A DNA stretch of 64,000 nucleotides from Lingula anatina (Eukaryota > Brachiopoda > Lingulata > Lingulida > Lingulidae): positions 59,450 through 123,449 of the forward strand of contig NW_019775561.1 of the NCBI RefSeq assembly GCF_001039355.2, in the 5' to 3' direction. The notes beneath the pieces are model-generated. The model worked only from the letters and a program-made list of their open reading frames with translations, searched no databases and was not told where the DNA came from. Below are positions 25,979-39,107 of the stretch, piece after piece. The position numbers and the translations under genes were made by a program. Every line of letters begins with the position of its first letter. Position 1 is the first letter of the stretch.

Positions 25979-26354
25979 ATTCTCGAAAAGATCAAAAGAG
26001 TTTACCTGCCATGAATTTTTCGCTGACGATAGCTGTGTAGACGATGTCTCGACTGCCCATCAGTGTTGCAACAAGACAGAATCAGGTGTTAATTCTCCTC
26101 TGACCCAAGAAAGGTTGAAAAGAAACAACGATGTTCTCATGTCGAAACTCAATGAATCATATCTCAGACAAGAGGTAACCCTCGTGGATCTGAAGATGCT
26201 TTGCATGGAAATTGAAAATTCTCTAGGCGGATCGCATCGCTGGAACAGTAAAGACTACAGTCAATCAGTGGAAAAGTACCTGGCTCTCTGCGATAGAGAA
26301 GATGCAATCAACATTGCTCGAGTATCATTCAGTGACATGGCCCAAGCTAATTAA
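25979..26354 (+). CDS. Candidate terminal exon of an unrecognised protein
   Basis: A good acceptor (TTTTTCCAG at 25970-25978) opens a frame of about 125 codons ending at TAA 26352-26354, entered in phase 2. The product is hydrophilic and helix-prone, with LTQERLKRNNDVLMSKL, YLRQEVTLVDLKMLCMEIEN, SQSVEKYLALCDREDA and a polar C-terminus. The start has several cysteines. No upstream exon can be placed with confidence; a MITE and AT-rich DNA precede it. I recognise no domain. It could be the last exon of a host gene or part of an unclassified transposon ORF. Confidence 0.45.
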
Positions 26355-26490
26355 AACGAGCTTGTAAATTTAGCACTTTAAAACACGCAACAGACCAGAA
26401 CGCACACTTGTGCCAAAGACTTAACCTGAAAAAAGTATAAACAATTGACAACCCCAGGGACTGAAAACGCTCTCGAGAAAGATACTAATA

Positions 26491-27141
26491 CAGATTTGAC
26501 CTTTAATATGAATAGTAGTTTAAAAGGTATGCCTAGGTAAAAATGCGTTCTTTTTTCAAAAAGATTTCATATAAGATAACTTACTGAAGAAGTGCAGTCA
26601 GGTGTGTCGCTACCAATTAACTGACTACTATGTCTGTTGCATTGCTGCATTGTGTAATATGCAGTGAATCAATTTCGTTGTGTTCCTTTGGGCTTGTCAA
26701 AGCTGGTCTTTGGTGAAGCATGGATCGGTCCAAAAAATAGCCATATGTCGGCAACTACCACATAGAAGAATTTGAAATTCTGCATGCAAGCGGTCGGTTT
26801 TGCAGTGTGTAAAATAAGCAGGGATTTAGACAATTATCTGTGTCAGAATGGCGTGTAAAAAACAGATTATTGTGCACACAGAAGGGTCCGCACAGTTTTA
26901 TAGATTTATGCTCATACTGATGTACCAACCCATAGGCCAAACTCAATGTATGGCAATCTTACCACTAGGATATAGGACTTCCTGTCCTTCCGGATATGCT
27001 GCTGTAACTAAACAAAAACCATCCAGCTCGTTCAGGATGAGGGGTAAATTACCACCAAAACGCATTTTTTCGAGGCCCTTGCGAACACCAGAATGGTTTC
27101 AGCAGGTTAGAATACCAGACGACCTTTGAAGAAGCCTGGAC
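26491..27141 (+). mobile_element. Tc1-like element, 5' part only
   Basis: It starts at TA|CAGATTTGACC and follows the complete element at 37178-38839 for about 650 bp: inverted-repeat end, leader, the start of the transposase frame (about 26848, MACKKQII...) and the KPSSSFRMRGKLPPKRIF block. Similarity stops at about 27141, so the DDE region and right end are absent. Confidence 0.8.
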
Positions 27142-27544
27142 AAACTTTATAAAACTGTGCGGAAGATTTTCTGTGACACCATATAGTCTGTCTTGCACTG
27201 TTTGTCTTTTTTTTTTGTATCATTCTGGCACAGATTAACTAGCTGTAAAACACCGCTTCACTCAGTTTGCGCACCACAAAAACAGACATCTGCATGCAAT
27301 ATTTCAAATTCTTTTAGCAAAAGTTATCGAAATATAGAGACTTTTGAACAGATAAAAGCTAAACTAGATCAGTACCCAATAAAATTACTGCATATGGCGC
27401 AATGCAGCTGTTCTTCAGACAAGGTATTCAGTTAATTGTTAATTACACACTTGACTATACACACTTCTTTTATTCACATCTTATATGAGATTTGAGTTTT
27501 TTAAAAGAATTGTCATTTTCAACTAGCCATACTTAGAAAATTAA

Positions 27545-27935
27545 AGAGAAAAATAGGATTTGAAACGCTTTCTTGGTGCATGGATTGGAGGATTGCATTA
27601 TTTTGAATACTTTTTTGAAGTTATGTGTGGACCGTATATTATTCAGTGTCTATATGTATATGTATTGTCAACACCATGAAAGACTCTTTCCATCCTGCAT
27701 CATCTCTTTTTACGTTTTTACCAAGCAACAGTAGACTCTTAACTTTTGAAGGCAGTAAACGTTTTTTAAACAGCTTTTATCCAAGTGCAGTGACGCATTT
27801 TAATTTGATCTCAAAACTAAATTCTTGATTAATTTATTTATTGTATTATTTTATTATTTTACTCTGTATATTGCTCCAAAAGGAAAATGATTTCCGATTT
27901 TTATAATTGGCTAAATAAACTCTTATCTTATCTAT
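27545..27935 (+). mobile_element. LINE 3' end fragment (inferred)
   Basis: The frame 27680-27825 ends with SFYPSAVTHFNLISKLNS, preceded by SRLLTFEGSKRFLN. This resembles the extreme C-terminus of many non-LTR reverse transcriptases (basic stretch, then F-P-x-A-V-x-x-W-N). It is followed by a TTTACTCTGTATATTG-type 3' untranslated region and an AATAAACTCTTATCTTATC tail, the usual finish of such elements. About 45 bp near its left end (AAAATAGGATTTGAAACGCT) recurs at 27978-28020. Confidence 0.45.
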
Positions 27936-28039
27936 ATATTCATATGTGTGTTTGCATATACTTAGAATTAAGTAGGGACAAAAATAGGATTTGAAACGCT
28001 TTCTTAGTGCATGGATTTTTTTTTTTAATTTATCTGAGG

Positions 28040-31039
28040 ACAATTGCTAAATGGCAGATAAAGTGGCCTTAATCAATAGCGCAAAAAAAAAACAAAATCA
28101 TATTCACCGTCCGCTTTCAAACCCCGGGTGTCAGCCATCTTGACCCAATTTGAAATAACGCAGCCTCTCGACTCAGATACGAGATGTAAAGAATCAGATA
28201 ACATGCCTGACTAGAACAGTGTTGAACGTGGGCGTGAATATCTTATTTGGATGTATTTGGTAAATTTATATAATTATTCAGGAGTTGACAATACCCAAAT
28301 AATAAAGGTCCTTGAGGCCCCGCTGATCTCAGTCTTGGCACTTTTATTACATAGGCATTATAACATAAGACTGTTCACTTGGTTTTGGTAAAAGGTGGTG
28401 GATTTTGTGGTCATCAATGTACATTTTTGTAGCAGTCTTTTACACATCTTGCACACGCCGAAATTGAAGTGATGCATTATTGTAAGATTGGGGTGCTTCC
28501 TGGTATGAGTTTTCCAGATATAACTTGTAACAGTAAAATTAAATAAAACGGTTACAAAGAAAACCGTCTTTGTATAATCATAACAGCACTTCTTTAACAA
28601 ACATCAACATAAAATTCTAATGCATCTCCTTAATGTTTAACACGGTTTTCTTAGATCTACCTTTTACTATTATGTACCATCCAACTTTTATTATACTTAT
28701 TATTATTTAACATATTCTTATTATTGTTATGTTCAAAACATAAGCTGCAGTATCAATGTAGTATTTTAGTAATAATTGGATAGAGATTGTGAATAAAATC
28801 AAATTGTAAAAATATTGAAACATCCTTTATTTATATTCGACAAAAATAAAAGAATAAACAAAGTTTGGTATGTAAGTTTAGAATTTGTCCAAAGCAACTT
28901 TATTTTTACTTGACACATGTAATGAATAAGACATACTAAGATTTTGTTAGTTAGAATGCATAATAATTTTCATAGTTATTAATGCTATCTTTATAAATAA
29001 GCCTTCCATTCAAGCATTTACAAACGTTCATATTGTGCAGTAAACATAACAGTATTGCACAGTTTTTGAGAGAGACTTATTAACAGCCAGGATATCATGT
29101 TAAGAGTCTGATGAACATGCAGACCCATGAGCATTGCAAATCGACAAATTATCCCCTTTCTGTCAGTGCAATCAGTCATTTGGGCTGATACTTAATTTTC
29201 AATGCGAAGTGATGTGGCATGAAAAGGGCCTTACCTGACTTGCACAAACATTAGTTGTCCCACAGGTAAGATACCCATGCATGTTTCAAAGACGAACACG
29301 GAACACATAGAGAGGTATAAATATTTCTTTAAAAAATACAGGTATGGCTTCTCTACATAAATTCTAAATTATGGCTGAGTGAAGAATAAAATACAGGCAC
29401 AAGTGTTAAGTAAGTGTTAACTGAAACCATTTTTGTAGGTCTATGCTTTAACAAAGTCAGTAATTTCAATTTGCAAAATTGTGAAATTTGTAACAAAATT
29501 GGTGATCTTACACACTGGTTTGGAATGAAGTTGAAGTCACAATATACCGCCAGTACCATCCCATAATACATTTGATGCCATTAAGGCTTATTAAATAAAT
29601 GCTGGACCAGAACTATTCCTTCTCAACATCAGGCATATAACTTAGGTTTGGGGGGAAAGATTTCCAATCTGTCTGCATTATAGCATACATGCAAGTACTA
29701 AATGACTTGAAGTCAACAGATCATGCTTTGTCACAGTGAAAAGATAAGATGAGTTTACTGAATACATCCTGTAAGGAGCACTCAAAAGCCAGAAAAAAGC
29801 CTCTCACTATCCAACTCACCCCTGCCTTGGACCCTCAAGAAAAGTTCCTCGTCTTTTGGTGGAGAGCCGTGGAGTTCCTCTTCCCTGTAAAAAAAACTAT
29901 TCTTCAGGACATCATATCTGCAGTTGCTCATAATCTTTAGGTGTAAAAAAAGCAAATCAAAATTTACATTATGTGTTGCCAATATAGAAAAATATTTGAT
30001 AAAAGAGAAATCATGCACCTATAATGCTTAATATAAGGTGAGTGATTATCAGCTGATTAAAATTCTGCTTAGTCTAAAGACATGTTTTAGTCCCAGATTA
30101 GATCATCAGGATCCTTTAATTCCCTCTTCTTCAGCACCTTTCTCCTCTTCCATCTGCACTTCTTCCAGTTCATGCATCCAGTTCATGCATCCCATTGGAA
30201 AAATTTACCTTGATACTGCAACAACAACAAAAAAAAAACAGTACATTAAATCAAGATAATCAAATTCCATAAATCGCCCATACTATCCCCATATAATACA
30301 CTGTAGCCTTGGTAGCCTCTATGTGATATCGCTATTCGAAATACGCGATGCTTTCGAGTTACGGGGCCCAGGCTAGCACCCTCCTTCCCCTGGGCCGTAC
30401 CAGACCTCGAATGTGGGCCTGGTGGCATCCCCATATTGAATTTGTTGAAATTTGGCGGACCAGTGTAACATTTAATAAAATACGTATGAGTTCTTTTTTT
30501 TAGGGGGGGGGGGCTTCAACCTGTACTATTAGCACTAATGCTAATAGTATATACCAGAGCGGGAAATAGGACTGTAAACGCACGTCACTTCGTGTTCACT
30601 AATATATGTTATTCTGGATGCAGATCGCAGCAGATTTATAGACTAAGGTGCATGTACGTGCACATACACGTCCCTTCGTTTATGTGTTACCCTACTAACT
30701 TTATTATTATTCGACTATTTTGAGGAAAGTGGAAGTTCGACAGGTTTTGGTTCAAGTAGTAGTGTAGATGGGTACGTAAGAATGTGTAAGACCAAGAACA
30801 GGTAGATGCCGAAGATGTAGAGACATGGGTGGTAAAGGAAGAGGAAGAGATGGAATCAGAATATCATATTTTTCATTCTTATTCTACTGGATGGCTAACA
30901 ACATTCATTCAGCTTTGTTAACAATTAAGCGGTAATGAAAATTTGACCGTTTTGATAAAAATTTAATTTCAAACATTGTCAATACAGTTCTGGGTGGTCG
31001 ACACTGGTAAATATTTGAAGAAAATATAATTATTAGACA
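28040..31039. other. No convincing gene
   Basis: AT-rich DNA. On the minus strand around 29832-29940 and 30125-30200 there are short protein-like frames (RREEELHGSPPKDEELFL-type and an acidic MHELEEVQMEEEKG) with donor-like and acceptor-like sites, but they cannot be joined in phase. A perfect small palindrome, CTATTAGCACTAATGCTAATAG, lies at about 30525-30547. Confidence 0.35.
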
Positions 31040-31450
31040 AAATGGATTCCATCAACTTCCGTTCTTTTGTAATTTTTGTTAAAGCAATGCAGTCATTATT
31101 TCATTGATTGGTTGATAAAATATTGTTTATGCCCTGTCCTTTGTTGCTTATCGACGCAAAGCAAAATATTTCTTTTCACCATTTAATTATCGCATTGACT
31201 GACCAACAAAATGTTGTTTATCGATATAAAACAAAAGTTGTCTTTCCACATTGTTATATATGTCCTATGATTCATGGTTAGTATTAATAGTAACCAGCCT
31301 CACCCAAAGTAAATCAATTAAAAAAATATTTAGGAAACCGGTCAATTTTGAAATAATGAGAATCGACAGTTTATAATGTATTTATGCAGATTAAAGTTGG
31401 TGTAAATTTCTTGCCCGATCCTTTTGAGGGTTATCCAAATTGTTGCATTT
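31040..31450. repeat. Diverged interspersed repeat, copy 1 (copy 2 at about 33660-34020)
   Basis: Shared blocks in the same order include TTGACC(A/C)AAAATG, TGTTTATCGATA.AAAA, TTGGTGTA and GATC.TTT..A.GGTTATCCAAAT. Similarity is patchy, so this is an old repeat. There is no coding sequence. Confidence 0.4.
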
Positions 31451-31967
31451 GACTGAATAACAATAAAGAGCAAGTTTGATTATCTGTGTTTCCTGTTTTA
31501 GGAGATTATCCAAATATTCGTGGTGGGGAATAATCGTATATTTTGAAAACAAAAGAGAAAATCCATATTGGTTTCAACAATTGCAAATTTCTTTATCGAG
31601 GGTGAGGTTACACAGAAAGCATTTGGCTCTGAACGGCCTCAGGAACCTCAGAAACGAGAGTAGGCCTGCATAAATGCCTTTTACGGTGGCCCTGCATTTT
31701 GCTACCACAAACGAAAACTGAATGTCCAAACTTTTAGGGATCAAGCAATTCACCGTCCTTGTTTAACTGGATATTTGTCCAGTAAACGAGCGATTTAGAA
31801 TGGAAAAAATTTAGCAAAGGTTTCTCAACTGTACCCGCTTCAGTTGTGGGTCAATATAACCCAGATAATTTCCAACTGGATTCCAACCATGATAAAGTGC
31901 AAAAATCCAAAATGGCCGCCAATGCTATGGGGGCGGGGGGAGGGGGGTATATACAGTAAGTGGGTAT

Positions 31968-31968
<1 letters not shown>

Positions 31969-32017
<49 letters not shown>
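31969..32017. repeat. (AT)n microsatellite
   Basis: About 50 bp of AT dinucleotides. Confidence 0.97.
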
Positions 32018-32019
<2 letters not shown>

Positions 32020-35000
32020 TGGGTAACCTTGAAACTTGTGAGAGGTATCCTTTCTAATGTTCAAAGGCATGACAATCCATTTCAAAAACGTTTAGAAGTT
32101 ATCATGCCTAAATATCAAAGTCAATCTCCAAAAAGGGCCAAAACAGCTTTAAAAACAACATAAAATCTCTTTATTCTTTCAAAATTGAATCTTTTAAGTA
32201 TTTGTAGCTCCCACTGAGAACTGCACACAAGAGAAAACCTTTGCGAATGCTGCATTTAATTGACATAGGGTAAAATAATGTATGTCAAGGTCAAATTTGC
32301 TCCTTAAATGATGTAAAATTAAGCTTTATGATCCTCAAAACACATGCCAAGTTAACTAAATATAAGGTCAATATAAGGTCAATCCCAACAATGGCTTGAA
32401 ATGTAACTATATTTTTGTGGAACTTTGACTTTCTGAAATATATTCTTATAAACATAATCTTAAAGTCATCTTTTAGTGACAAAATGTGACAAACATGTCA
32501 CAAAAAACGTATATATTACTACAGCAGTGAGACAATGCGTGTATATACAATCAGGCATGCGAACATGTGCCCGCGAGCAAAAACACGCACGCTGTGAAAC
32601 GGTACTTGCATGATGGAAAAAATGGAAGGCCACATTAAAATAACTCAAGCTATCAGTTAGTTTTTCCAGCGACAATTAAATAACAGCATGCGAGATCATG
32701 CAGTCATCTGCACTGGTTGTCCCGTTAAGATAACAGCTTTACCAGATATGTATAAAGGGATGAGCATTGTAAGCAACTGCCCATAATTAAGTGGTAACAA
32801 CCTGTCAAAGTCTGGTTTTCCAAAGGAATAGTAAATTGCAGATTCTTCATTGATAGCCTAGGGTAAAGCACAGCACCAAAAATCTCTTTTGACCTAATTA
32901 AGAATGAACAACGCTTAGAATGGGCTCATCAATTTAAAGACAATCAATTGCTTCTTTGGTGACATGTCAAAATGTTTGATAGATTTAGATTCCTTTTTGA
33001 AGTTCGTTGTTTTAAGGACGAACTACGCGTTCAGTGTTATGTTTGTGCGGCGGTTTCTGGATACTGTGTGGAAAAAGCAATTGCTCATGGCGACGGTTCA
33101 GCCAATGCCTTTGGCTGTCTAGAGCAAGAGTAAAAAATCCGGAGGCTTAAGGTCAGGAATGTGAATTCAACCCTTAGAAAAGGTATGGTTTCACTTATAT
33201 TGAAATTCTTTTATGGTGACAAAAGAAAATTAATATTTAATTTTGATCGAACATGGGAGCGCGTTGATCAATACACGCATATGTATGCATTCAATTCATT
33301 ATGTGCACGTCGAAATTGACTTATGTAGAATCATTCCTAAAATTAGATCACACCTCGCATTGTCCCGAAATGCAGAGTTGCAAGTCATGTTTCTTCGCTT
33401 CATGATTTGCTGCCCAGGTCAATTGTAGTCAAAAGATCGTCTTTGATGAAAAATTCATGAATGGCATCGAGATCAAACAATTGCACATAATGGAAATGAC
33501 TAAACAAAGTTTTATTTCAATATTATATGTCTGTTCTCAATAACAAATCATTTTATAAAATTACTAGTGAAGATGTTTCCTTTTACGGGTTATATGTATG
33601 TACTACGTACAGAAAAACATGGCGTTCTATATCCGGTCCCAAATGATTAACTTTTGGTTAAATTTTTATCGTCCGTTGTGAAATATAACAACACTCGACA
33701 ATCTGTTGATCCCAGCGCGTCCTACCGTTTTCCTGCATGTCATACAAACGTGCCATTGTTGTTATTTATTGACCAAAAATGCTGTTTATCGATACAAAAT
33801 ACAAATCGATTCCAACTTTTCACCCTGCTATGGTCTGCCTTTGTTACTTTGTTAGTTAACAGACGTGCCAAAAGATTATCAATAATCCTAAAAAAATCAT
33901 TTAAATTAATCAACTTTGGAATAATTACTATCGAAATTCTTATCTTTTGATTCTTGCCGATTATAATTGGTGTATAGTTTGTACCTGATCTTTTCAAAGG
34001 TTATCCAAATACTTACAGCGGGGCTTTTGTAAAGGGACAGAGAACAAAATAATTAGTGCCAATAATTAATGCATGTAACACGCATTCTCATATCTAATTG
34101 CAGCGTCGGGCACGTGCTTCATGTAAAATTTCCAGGTAAATACTGGTGGAGTCGATTGACAAATCATTTTAATAATAGTTAAAACTATGTTGGGTTCAAA
34201 AATATATCTTCCTTAAACTGCAATCAGGCCTTCATAAATCATGAAAATTGAGTACTCTTATTTCAATGAGCACTAAGAATGCTGTTGAAACAAGACTATC
34301 AGTACATTTAAAATATCCTCGATACACAAAATATCAATTTAGGTTATTTAAGCTTCTGTAATCAATTGTACTTTAAATAATATATTTGAGTTTTGAATTA
34401 TGGTGCGTGTACAATTCGACTGGTTCTAATTGCAAAAAAAAGAGATAATTATTGTAATAGGAACTCGGTTTCTGCAATATACAAAATTATTCAGCAGAGA
34501 ATAAGTCAGTTTGCAATTACGCCGCATAAATACAAACATGTAGGACATGTTTTGTGTTTTTATCCTGTGGCAAGCTCTATGCGCAAGGAATAACCTACGT
34601 TAGATTTTAGCTCGGGAGAAAATACTTGGGGAGGTGGGCCTATGCACGAAGTGTGTCATTTGATATATGCTGTAAACTGTTTATTTTCCTAATGCTAACA
34701 TATCACAAGAAAAATGTGAAGGGCAAAGAATTCTAGCGATGAAACCACGGGGAAAGAGAAAACAAAGGAAGTAGAAGAAAAAATAAGAATACTACAAAAG
34801 AGAATATCTAGTAGTTAGGTACAGAGGAAGACCGGTATGGGTGGAGGCGCAGTGTTCGCTGTGGGGACCACTGCGAAGGATCAAAGCCGAAAAAGTAGGC
34901 CTGGATACTTTACTGATTTATTGGCATTATCCCCTCATAAAAGACGGTATTGAGATGAAAATGCTGGATGTTGTTTTATTTCACGCCATTAGACTAAAAA

Positions 35001-36259
35001 GATAAGAGTAAGTTCAGTTAGGAGACAACCACCAGTTGATAGTCAGGGACCGTACTCTGTATTGTGGTGGTAAAGGATAGTGGCGTAAGCTTATGGTCTA
35101 TTGATGAAAACCAGCGCCATTGATTATCCCCATAAAGCGAATTTATTCACCGAGTTCAAGACATGCCCATTTGAAAAAAAAACATGTACAGGAGTACATG
35201 TTTGTCTATCTTTTTCTTCCTAGTAGTAACCGATTTCAAACATAATCTGTCAGTAACCATGTTCTGGAAGTAAATAAAAATTAATCCTTATGGACAACAG
35301 TGTGAGCTGTTTTGGTACATGTAGTTCGAAATCAACAATTTGCATTCCCAAGCGTTTTATATCATTCCTTTACATTTATGATAAATGCGTACGGGCACCA
35401 TTTTATGTTCGTTAAAATACAACCTTTCTTAATAAGTTGTCCATATGGTTAATGCATATGATACTCAATACATATCGATAATTATTTTAGATTCAAGTAC
35501 ACTGAGAAGGAAAGTATGACTGTGGCTTCTTTATTTCCACACTCTCACGGAAACTACTTTTAAAAACTCAGTCACATCCGGCACAGTAAAACTGCCAGCT
35601 GTCACATCTAACGCAACTATAGTTACTATAATTGTAACTCGGATCACCTCCTTTTCCAATACTCTATCATGCGTTACACACGGATCATCCACATACACGT
35701 TGGACCAATTAGTTATATATACACGTGTATGTAAACTCATTTATAGAATTATGTAGCTTATTCTTTTTCAATCTACGCCACTCCACAAGCAGTACAATAG
35801 TACCAACATGGTATCATATTGTGACAAATACAAGTTGAATAAGAACACTTCTCTATCACAATCCCCTTTGAATTAAAGTGATTTTGTGATTCATTCTTTT
35901 TTATCATATTAAAATAATAAAGAAATAAAAGTAAAATATTAATCTTGCGCCCAACACAATTCCCGAAGTTTCGACCTCATAACAAGGCCTTCTTAAAATG
36001 AACTGATTTTACAATCCCATGAGCATCTATTTACTTGTGTACATGTACGTTCCTAATAGATATCGCATTTCTTTTATAAGATGTGGTCAATCGTAACATT
36101 AAAACCATTTCACACACTTCTCGTCTTGCTTTCGCAAGGAACGATGGAACACCTAAAATTTTCATATTTCAACTTTAAACTCCTATCGCATGAGTGTCTG
36201 TGTGATTTAATTTATTTAGTTTGTAGGTATGATGGATTTACTTTGTTCTGCTGCTTATT
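32018..36259. other. Long gene-poor stretch
   Basis: Apart from the second copy of the old repeat (about 33660-34020), I see no exon, transposon end or RNA gene. Frames such as 33654-33950 and 35531-35740 have no homology I recognise and no supporting splice sites. Confidence 0.4.
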
Positions 36260-36540
36260 CCCGCACGAAAATGCAGTAGTATCGAAGTAGCAAAGCATTA
36301 ACGCAGAAGAGGTGTGGAGCATATTTGCAGTAGAAATGCAGTATAGCCTACAGCTATTCTACTTCAAAAATTACAGAGGGTTGTACAGAGGAGGAGCATT
36401 AATGCAGTGGATTAGCATCATGATAGAAGCATGTTTCAAATATGCTAATTAGCTCCCACATCGAAGCAGATTTGAAGCATGTTTGCAGTATGATTGCAGT
36501 AGTCTACTGCGCTGAAGTATCTACTTCGTTTTTGTGCGGG
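36260..36540. mobile_element. MITE family B, longer copy
   Basis: Terminal inverted repeats read CCCGCACGAAAATGCAGTAG at the left and, at the right, the complement of CCCGCACAAAAACGAAGTAG. Internal blocks repeat GAAGCATGTTTCAAATATGC-like words in partly inverted order. The deleted sister copy is at 25553-25726. No clear target-site duplication is visible. Confidence 0.8.
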
Positions 36541-37177
36541 TTGTGTCAGCTATACTAACCCTGAGCGCTGACATATGGTATCACCATTCCTGCGAAAATT
36601 TCTCATTTGACACTCAGATACGGTTCTCAAACTGTCCTAGACAAAATGTTTTTCTCTTTTAATGAAAAAATGTTCTTAATCTGTTCAAGGACATTCCTAC
36701 GGACTTCGTAAAAACAGTTCTCGAACTGATACATTCAATAATGAACAATACTAGAACGGTAAAAATGCACCAAATGTTCTGGAATAGATTGAGGATCATA
36801 AGTGAACGTTAAATGAGACATTTTTTGGCAAGGGCAGGGAGATGAGAATAAAGAACGATACATAATTACCAGGCAGTATGAGTTTAATGAATTATAATCT
36901 ATCTGTACCTGTACATTCAATATATAACATATATTGCGAAAAAATTAATAAACCTCAATTATGATTAAACCTCATTTATTATCAATATTTGAGAAACAAA
37001 AACAATATAACATTACCATTGATGCCTGATGGTTGATGGTTCTGTATTAAACGCATAATGATTTACTACCATAATGTACTCGTGGCCATATTGTCTGCAA
37101 GAATGAACTAAACGCATTCGTAATAATATACTTTTGCGACAGCCATTATGAGAAAAGTTAAAGTGGTATTACTACTA

Positions 37178-38839
37178 CAGACTTGACATTTAATATGGAA
37201 TATTTTAGTTTCGAAGGTGTGCCTAGGTAGAAATGCGTTCTTTTTTTCAAAAAACTAAGATCTCATATAAGATATGTGAATGGAGAAGTGTGTAGTCAGG
37301 TGTGTCGCTTCCAATTAACTGAATACCAGGTTTGTTACGCTGCTGCATTATGTAATATGAAGTAATTTAATTGGGTAGTGCTCCTTTGGGCAGATCAAAG
37401 CCTGGCTTTGGCAAAGCACGGTTCTGTCAGAAAAGTATCCATATGTCGGTAACTACTGCATAGAAAAATTTGAAATTTTGCATACAAGTGGTCGGTTTTG
37501 CAGTGTGTAAAATGAGCTATGCAGTGCTTTGCAAGTTTGTTAATCTGTGGCAAAATGGCGCGAAAAAAACAGACATTGCCAGACAGTTAATTGCGCCAAA
37601 CGAAACGGTCCGCACAGTTTTATAGAGTAATGCCCAGACTGATGTACCTACATAGAGGCCACACCCAATGTATTAAAATCTTACCACCAGAGTACAGGAC
37701 CCACTGTCTTTCAGGATATGCTGTTGCAACTAAACAAAAACCACCTAGTCCGTTCAGAATGAGGGGTAAATTGCCACCAAAACGCATTTTTCAAGGCCCT
37801 TAGCGAACACCAAACTGGTTTTAGCAGGTTAGAATACCAGACGACCTCCGAGGAACCCACTGTAAACAGCAAAACATCGTTGTATGTTTCTCTAATGAAT
37901 TAGGGACCATGACCGTTTCCGGGTTGAACACTGAAACCTCGTGGCTTTCTTTATTGAGGTCAGATTTCCCCTGTACCGCTCAACTAGTCAAAATAGAGTT
38001 TACAGACATCCAGAAGAGGCCAACGACGAAGTGTGTGCCGCCTCTAAAGTGACTTAGGTCATTAACAGCGGCAGTATTTGAAGTGGACACCACATTGGTG
38101 CCAAAATACCAATGGCAGTCATCGACGAAAACCTGAACCAGATTAAATAAAGGAATAATCTGGGAACCACTTGACTATCATTTGATAGGGGGCACCTTAA
38201 GAACAATTTTAGGTTGTACGGTGGGATTGCCGGTTCACACAGAGCACTTTTAATAACAGATTACTTAGAGAACCAAGGGAATGAACAGCTACCCTGGTCA
38301 TCAAAACCGCCATATTTGAACCACGTAGACAATATGTGGGTAGGCCATTACTCGCCAAATGAATGGCCTACATGTCCTACAACAAAACTGGGCCAAATTG
38401 GACAGATTTCGACCGATGCCTGGAATGTTATTCCAGATTGAACTCTAAAAACATATCCCAAGGAATGCCTTGCCGCTTGAGAGCGCTGGTAGCAGCCAGA
38501 AGAGGTCAGGCGTAACAGCGACTGTTACTGTGACTAGACACTGACATGAGGGTCCTTTGTGGAGCGTGTAACTCTTTTACAGACAATAATTTGGAAAATA
38601 TGGAGATCCAAAATATCTCATTTAATGGTTGTCGTATGAAGTAGAAAAGGCAATGTGTTTTTGTTTGCTTCTCTGGCGAATTCCATTAATGAACTGATGT
38701 CACAATGACATCAAAGAGATAATTAAAAGTTATTAGAACACTATTTTAATCCTTATTTTCATTTATCAGTCAGTAAAATAGGAAAAAAACTGATGAAAAA
38801 TGATTTGGAAAAAATATTCCATATTAAATGTCAAGTCTG
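37178..38839 (+). mobile_element. Complete but inactive Tc1-like transposon (1.66 kb)
   Basis: Perfect terminal inverted repeats of about 29 bp begin CAGACTTGACATTTAATATG. TA lies directly outside both ends (37176-37177 and 38840-38841), the canonical Tc1/mariner target duplication. The plus strand carries a broken transposase. An N-terminal frame starts near 37555 (MARKKQT...), followed by PFRMRGKLPPKRIF. The C-terminal part includes LLITDYLENQGNEQLPWSSK and PPYLNHVDNMW, equivalent to the Tc1 signature PDLNPIENLW, then a DAWNVIP segment. Many stops and frameshifts show it is dead; the intact ends could still be mobilised by a related transposase. Confidence 0.9.
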
Positions 38840-39006
38840 TATTAGATTCCGTCTATGATGTACTAGAACTTTGCCTCAGTAATATAAAAGTACACAAGTA
38901 ACAGACACCAGGCGGATTTGGTTTTTAATCGAACATGCAGTGGGTATCTATAATTAGGATTTTCTGGGGATAGAAACACGAAATCACCGTTATTGTTAAT
39001 TAATAA

Positions 39007-39041
39007 TTTATTTTTTTATATTTATATAAATTATTATTATT

Positions 39042-39092
<51 letters not shown>
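39007..39092 (-). other. Probable 3' UTR with poly(A) signal and (TAA)n tract
   Basis: Just downstream of the stop codon of the 14-exon gene is a (TAA)n tract (about 39038-39092). An AATAAA signal on the minus strand follows at 39007-39012, about 100 bp past the stop. Confidence 0.5.
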
Positions 39093-39093
<1 letters not shown>

Positions 39094-39107
39094 TAAGGAA
39101 TAACTAC

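Noticed and set aside
27193-27435. 80-codon frame ending in a basic, helix-like segment
   Set aside because: Includes a low-complexity T-run at the start, with no acceptor or family match.
29782-30200. Minus-strand short exon-like segments with donor and acceptor sites
   Set aside because: The pieces cannot be joined in one phase, both strands are open over part of the span, and no homology is evident.
31844-32163. Frames encoding (IY)n
   Set aside because: Products of the (AT)n microsatellite.
33654-33997. Overlapping frames on both strands
   Set aside because: They fall in an old AT-rich repeat, and neither shows splice sites or motifs.
35531-35740. Minus-strand frame containing YVDD, a reverse-transcriptase-like tetrapeptide
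   Set aside because: No neighbouring reverse transcriptase motifs are present; chance match.
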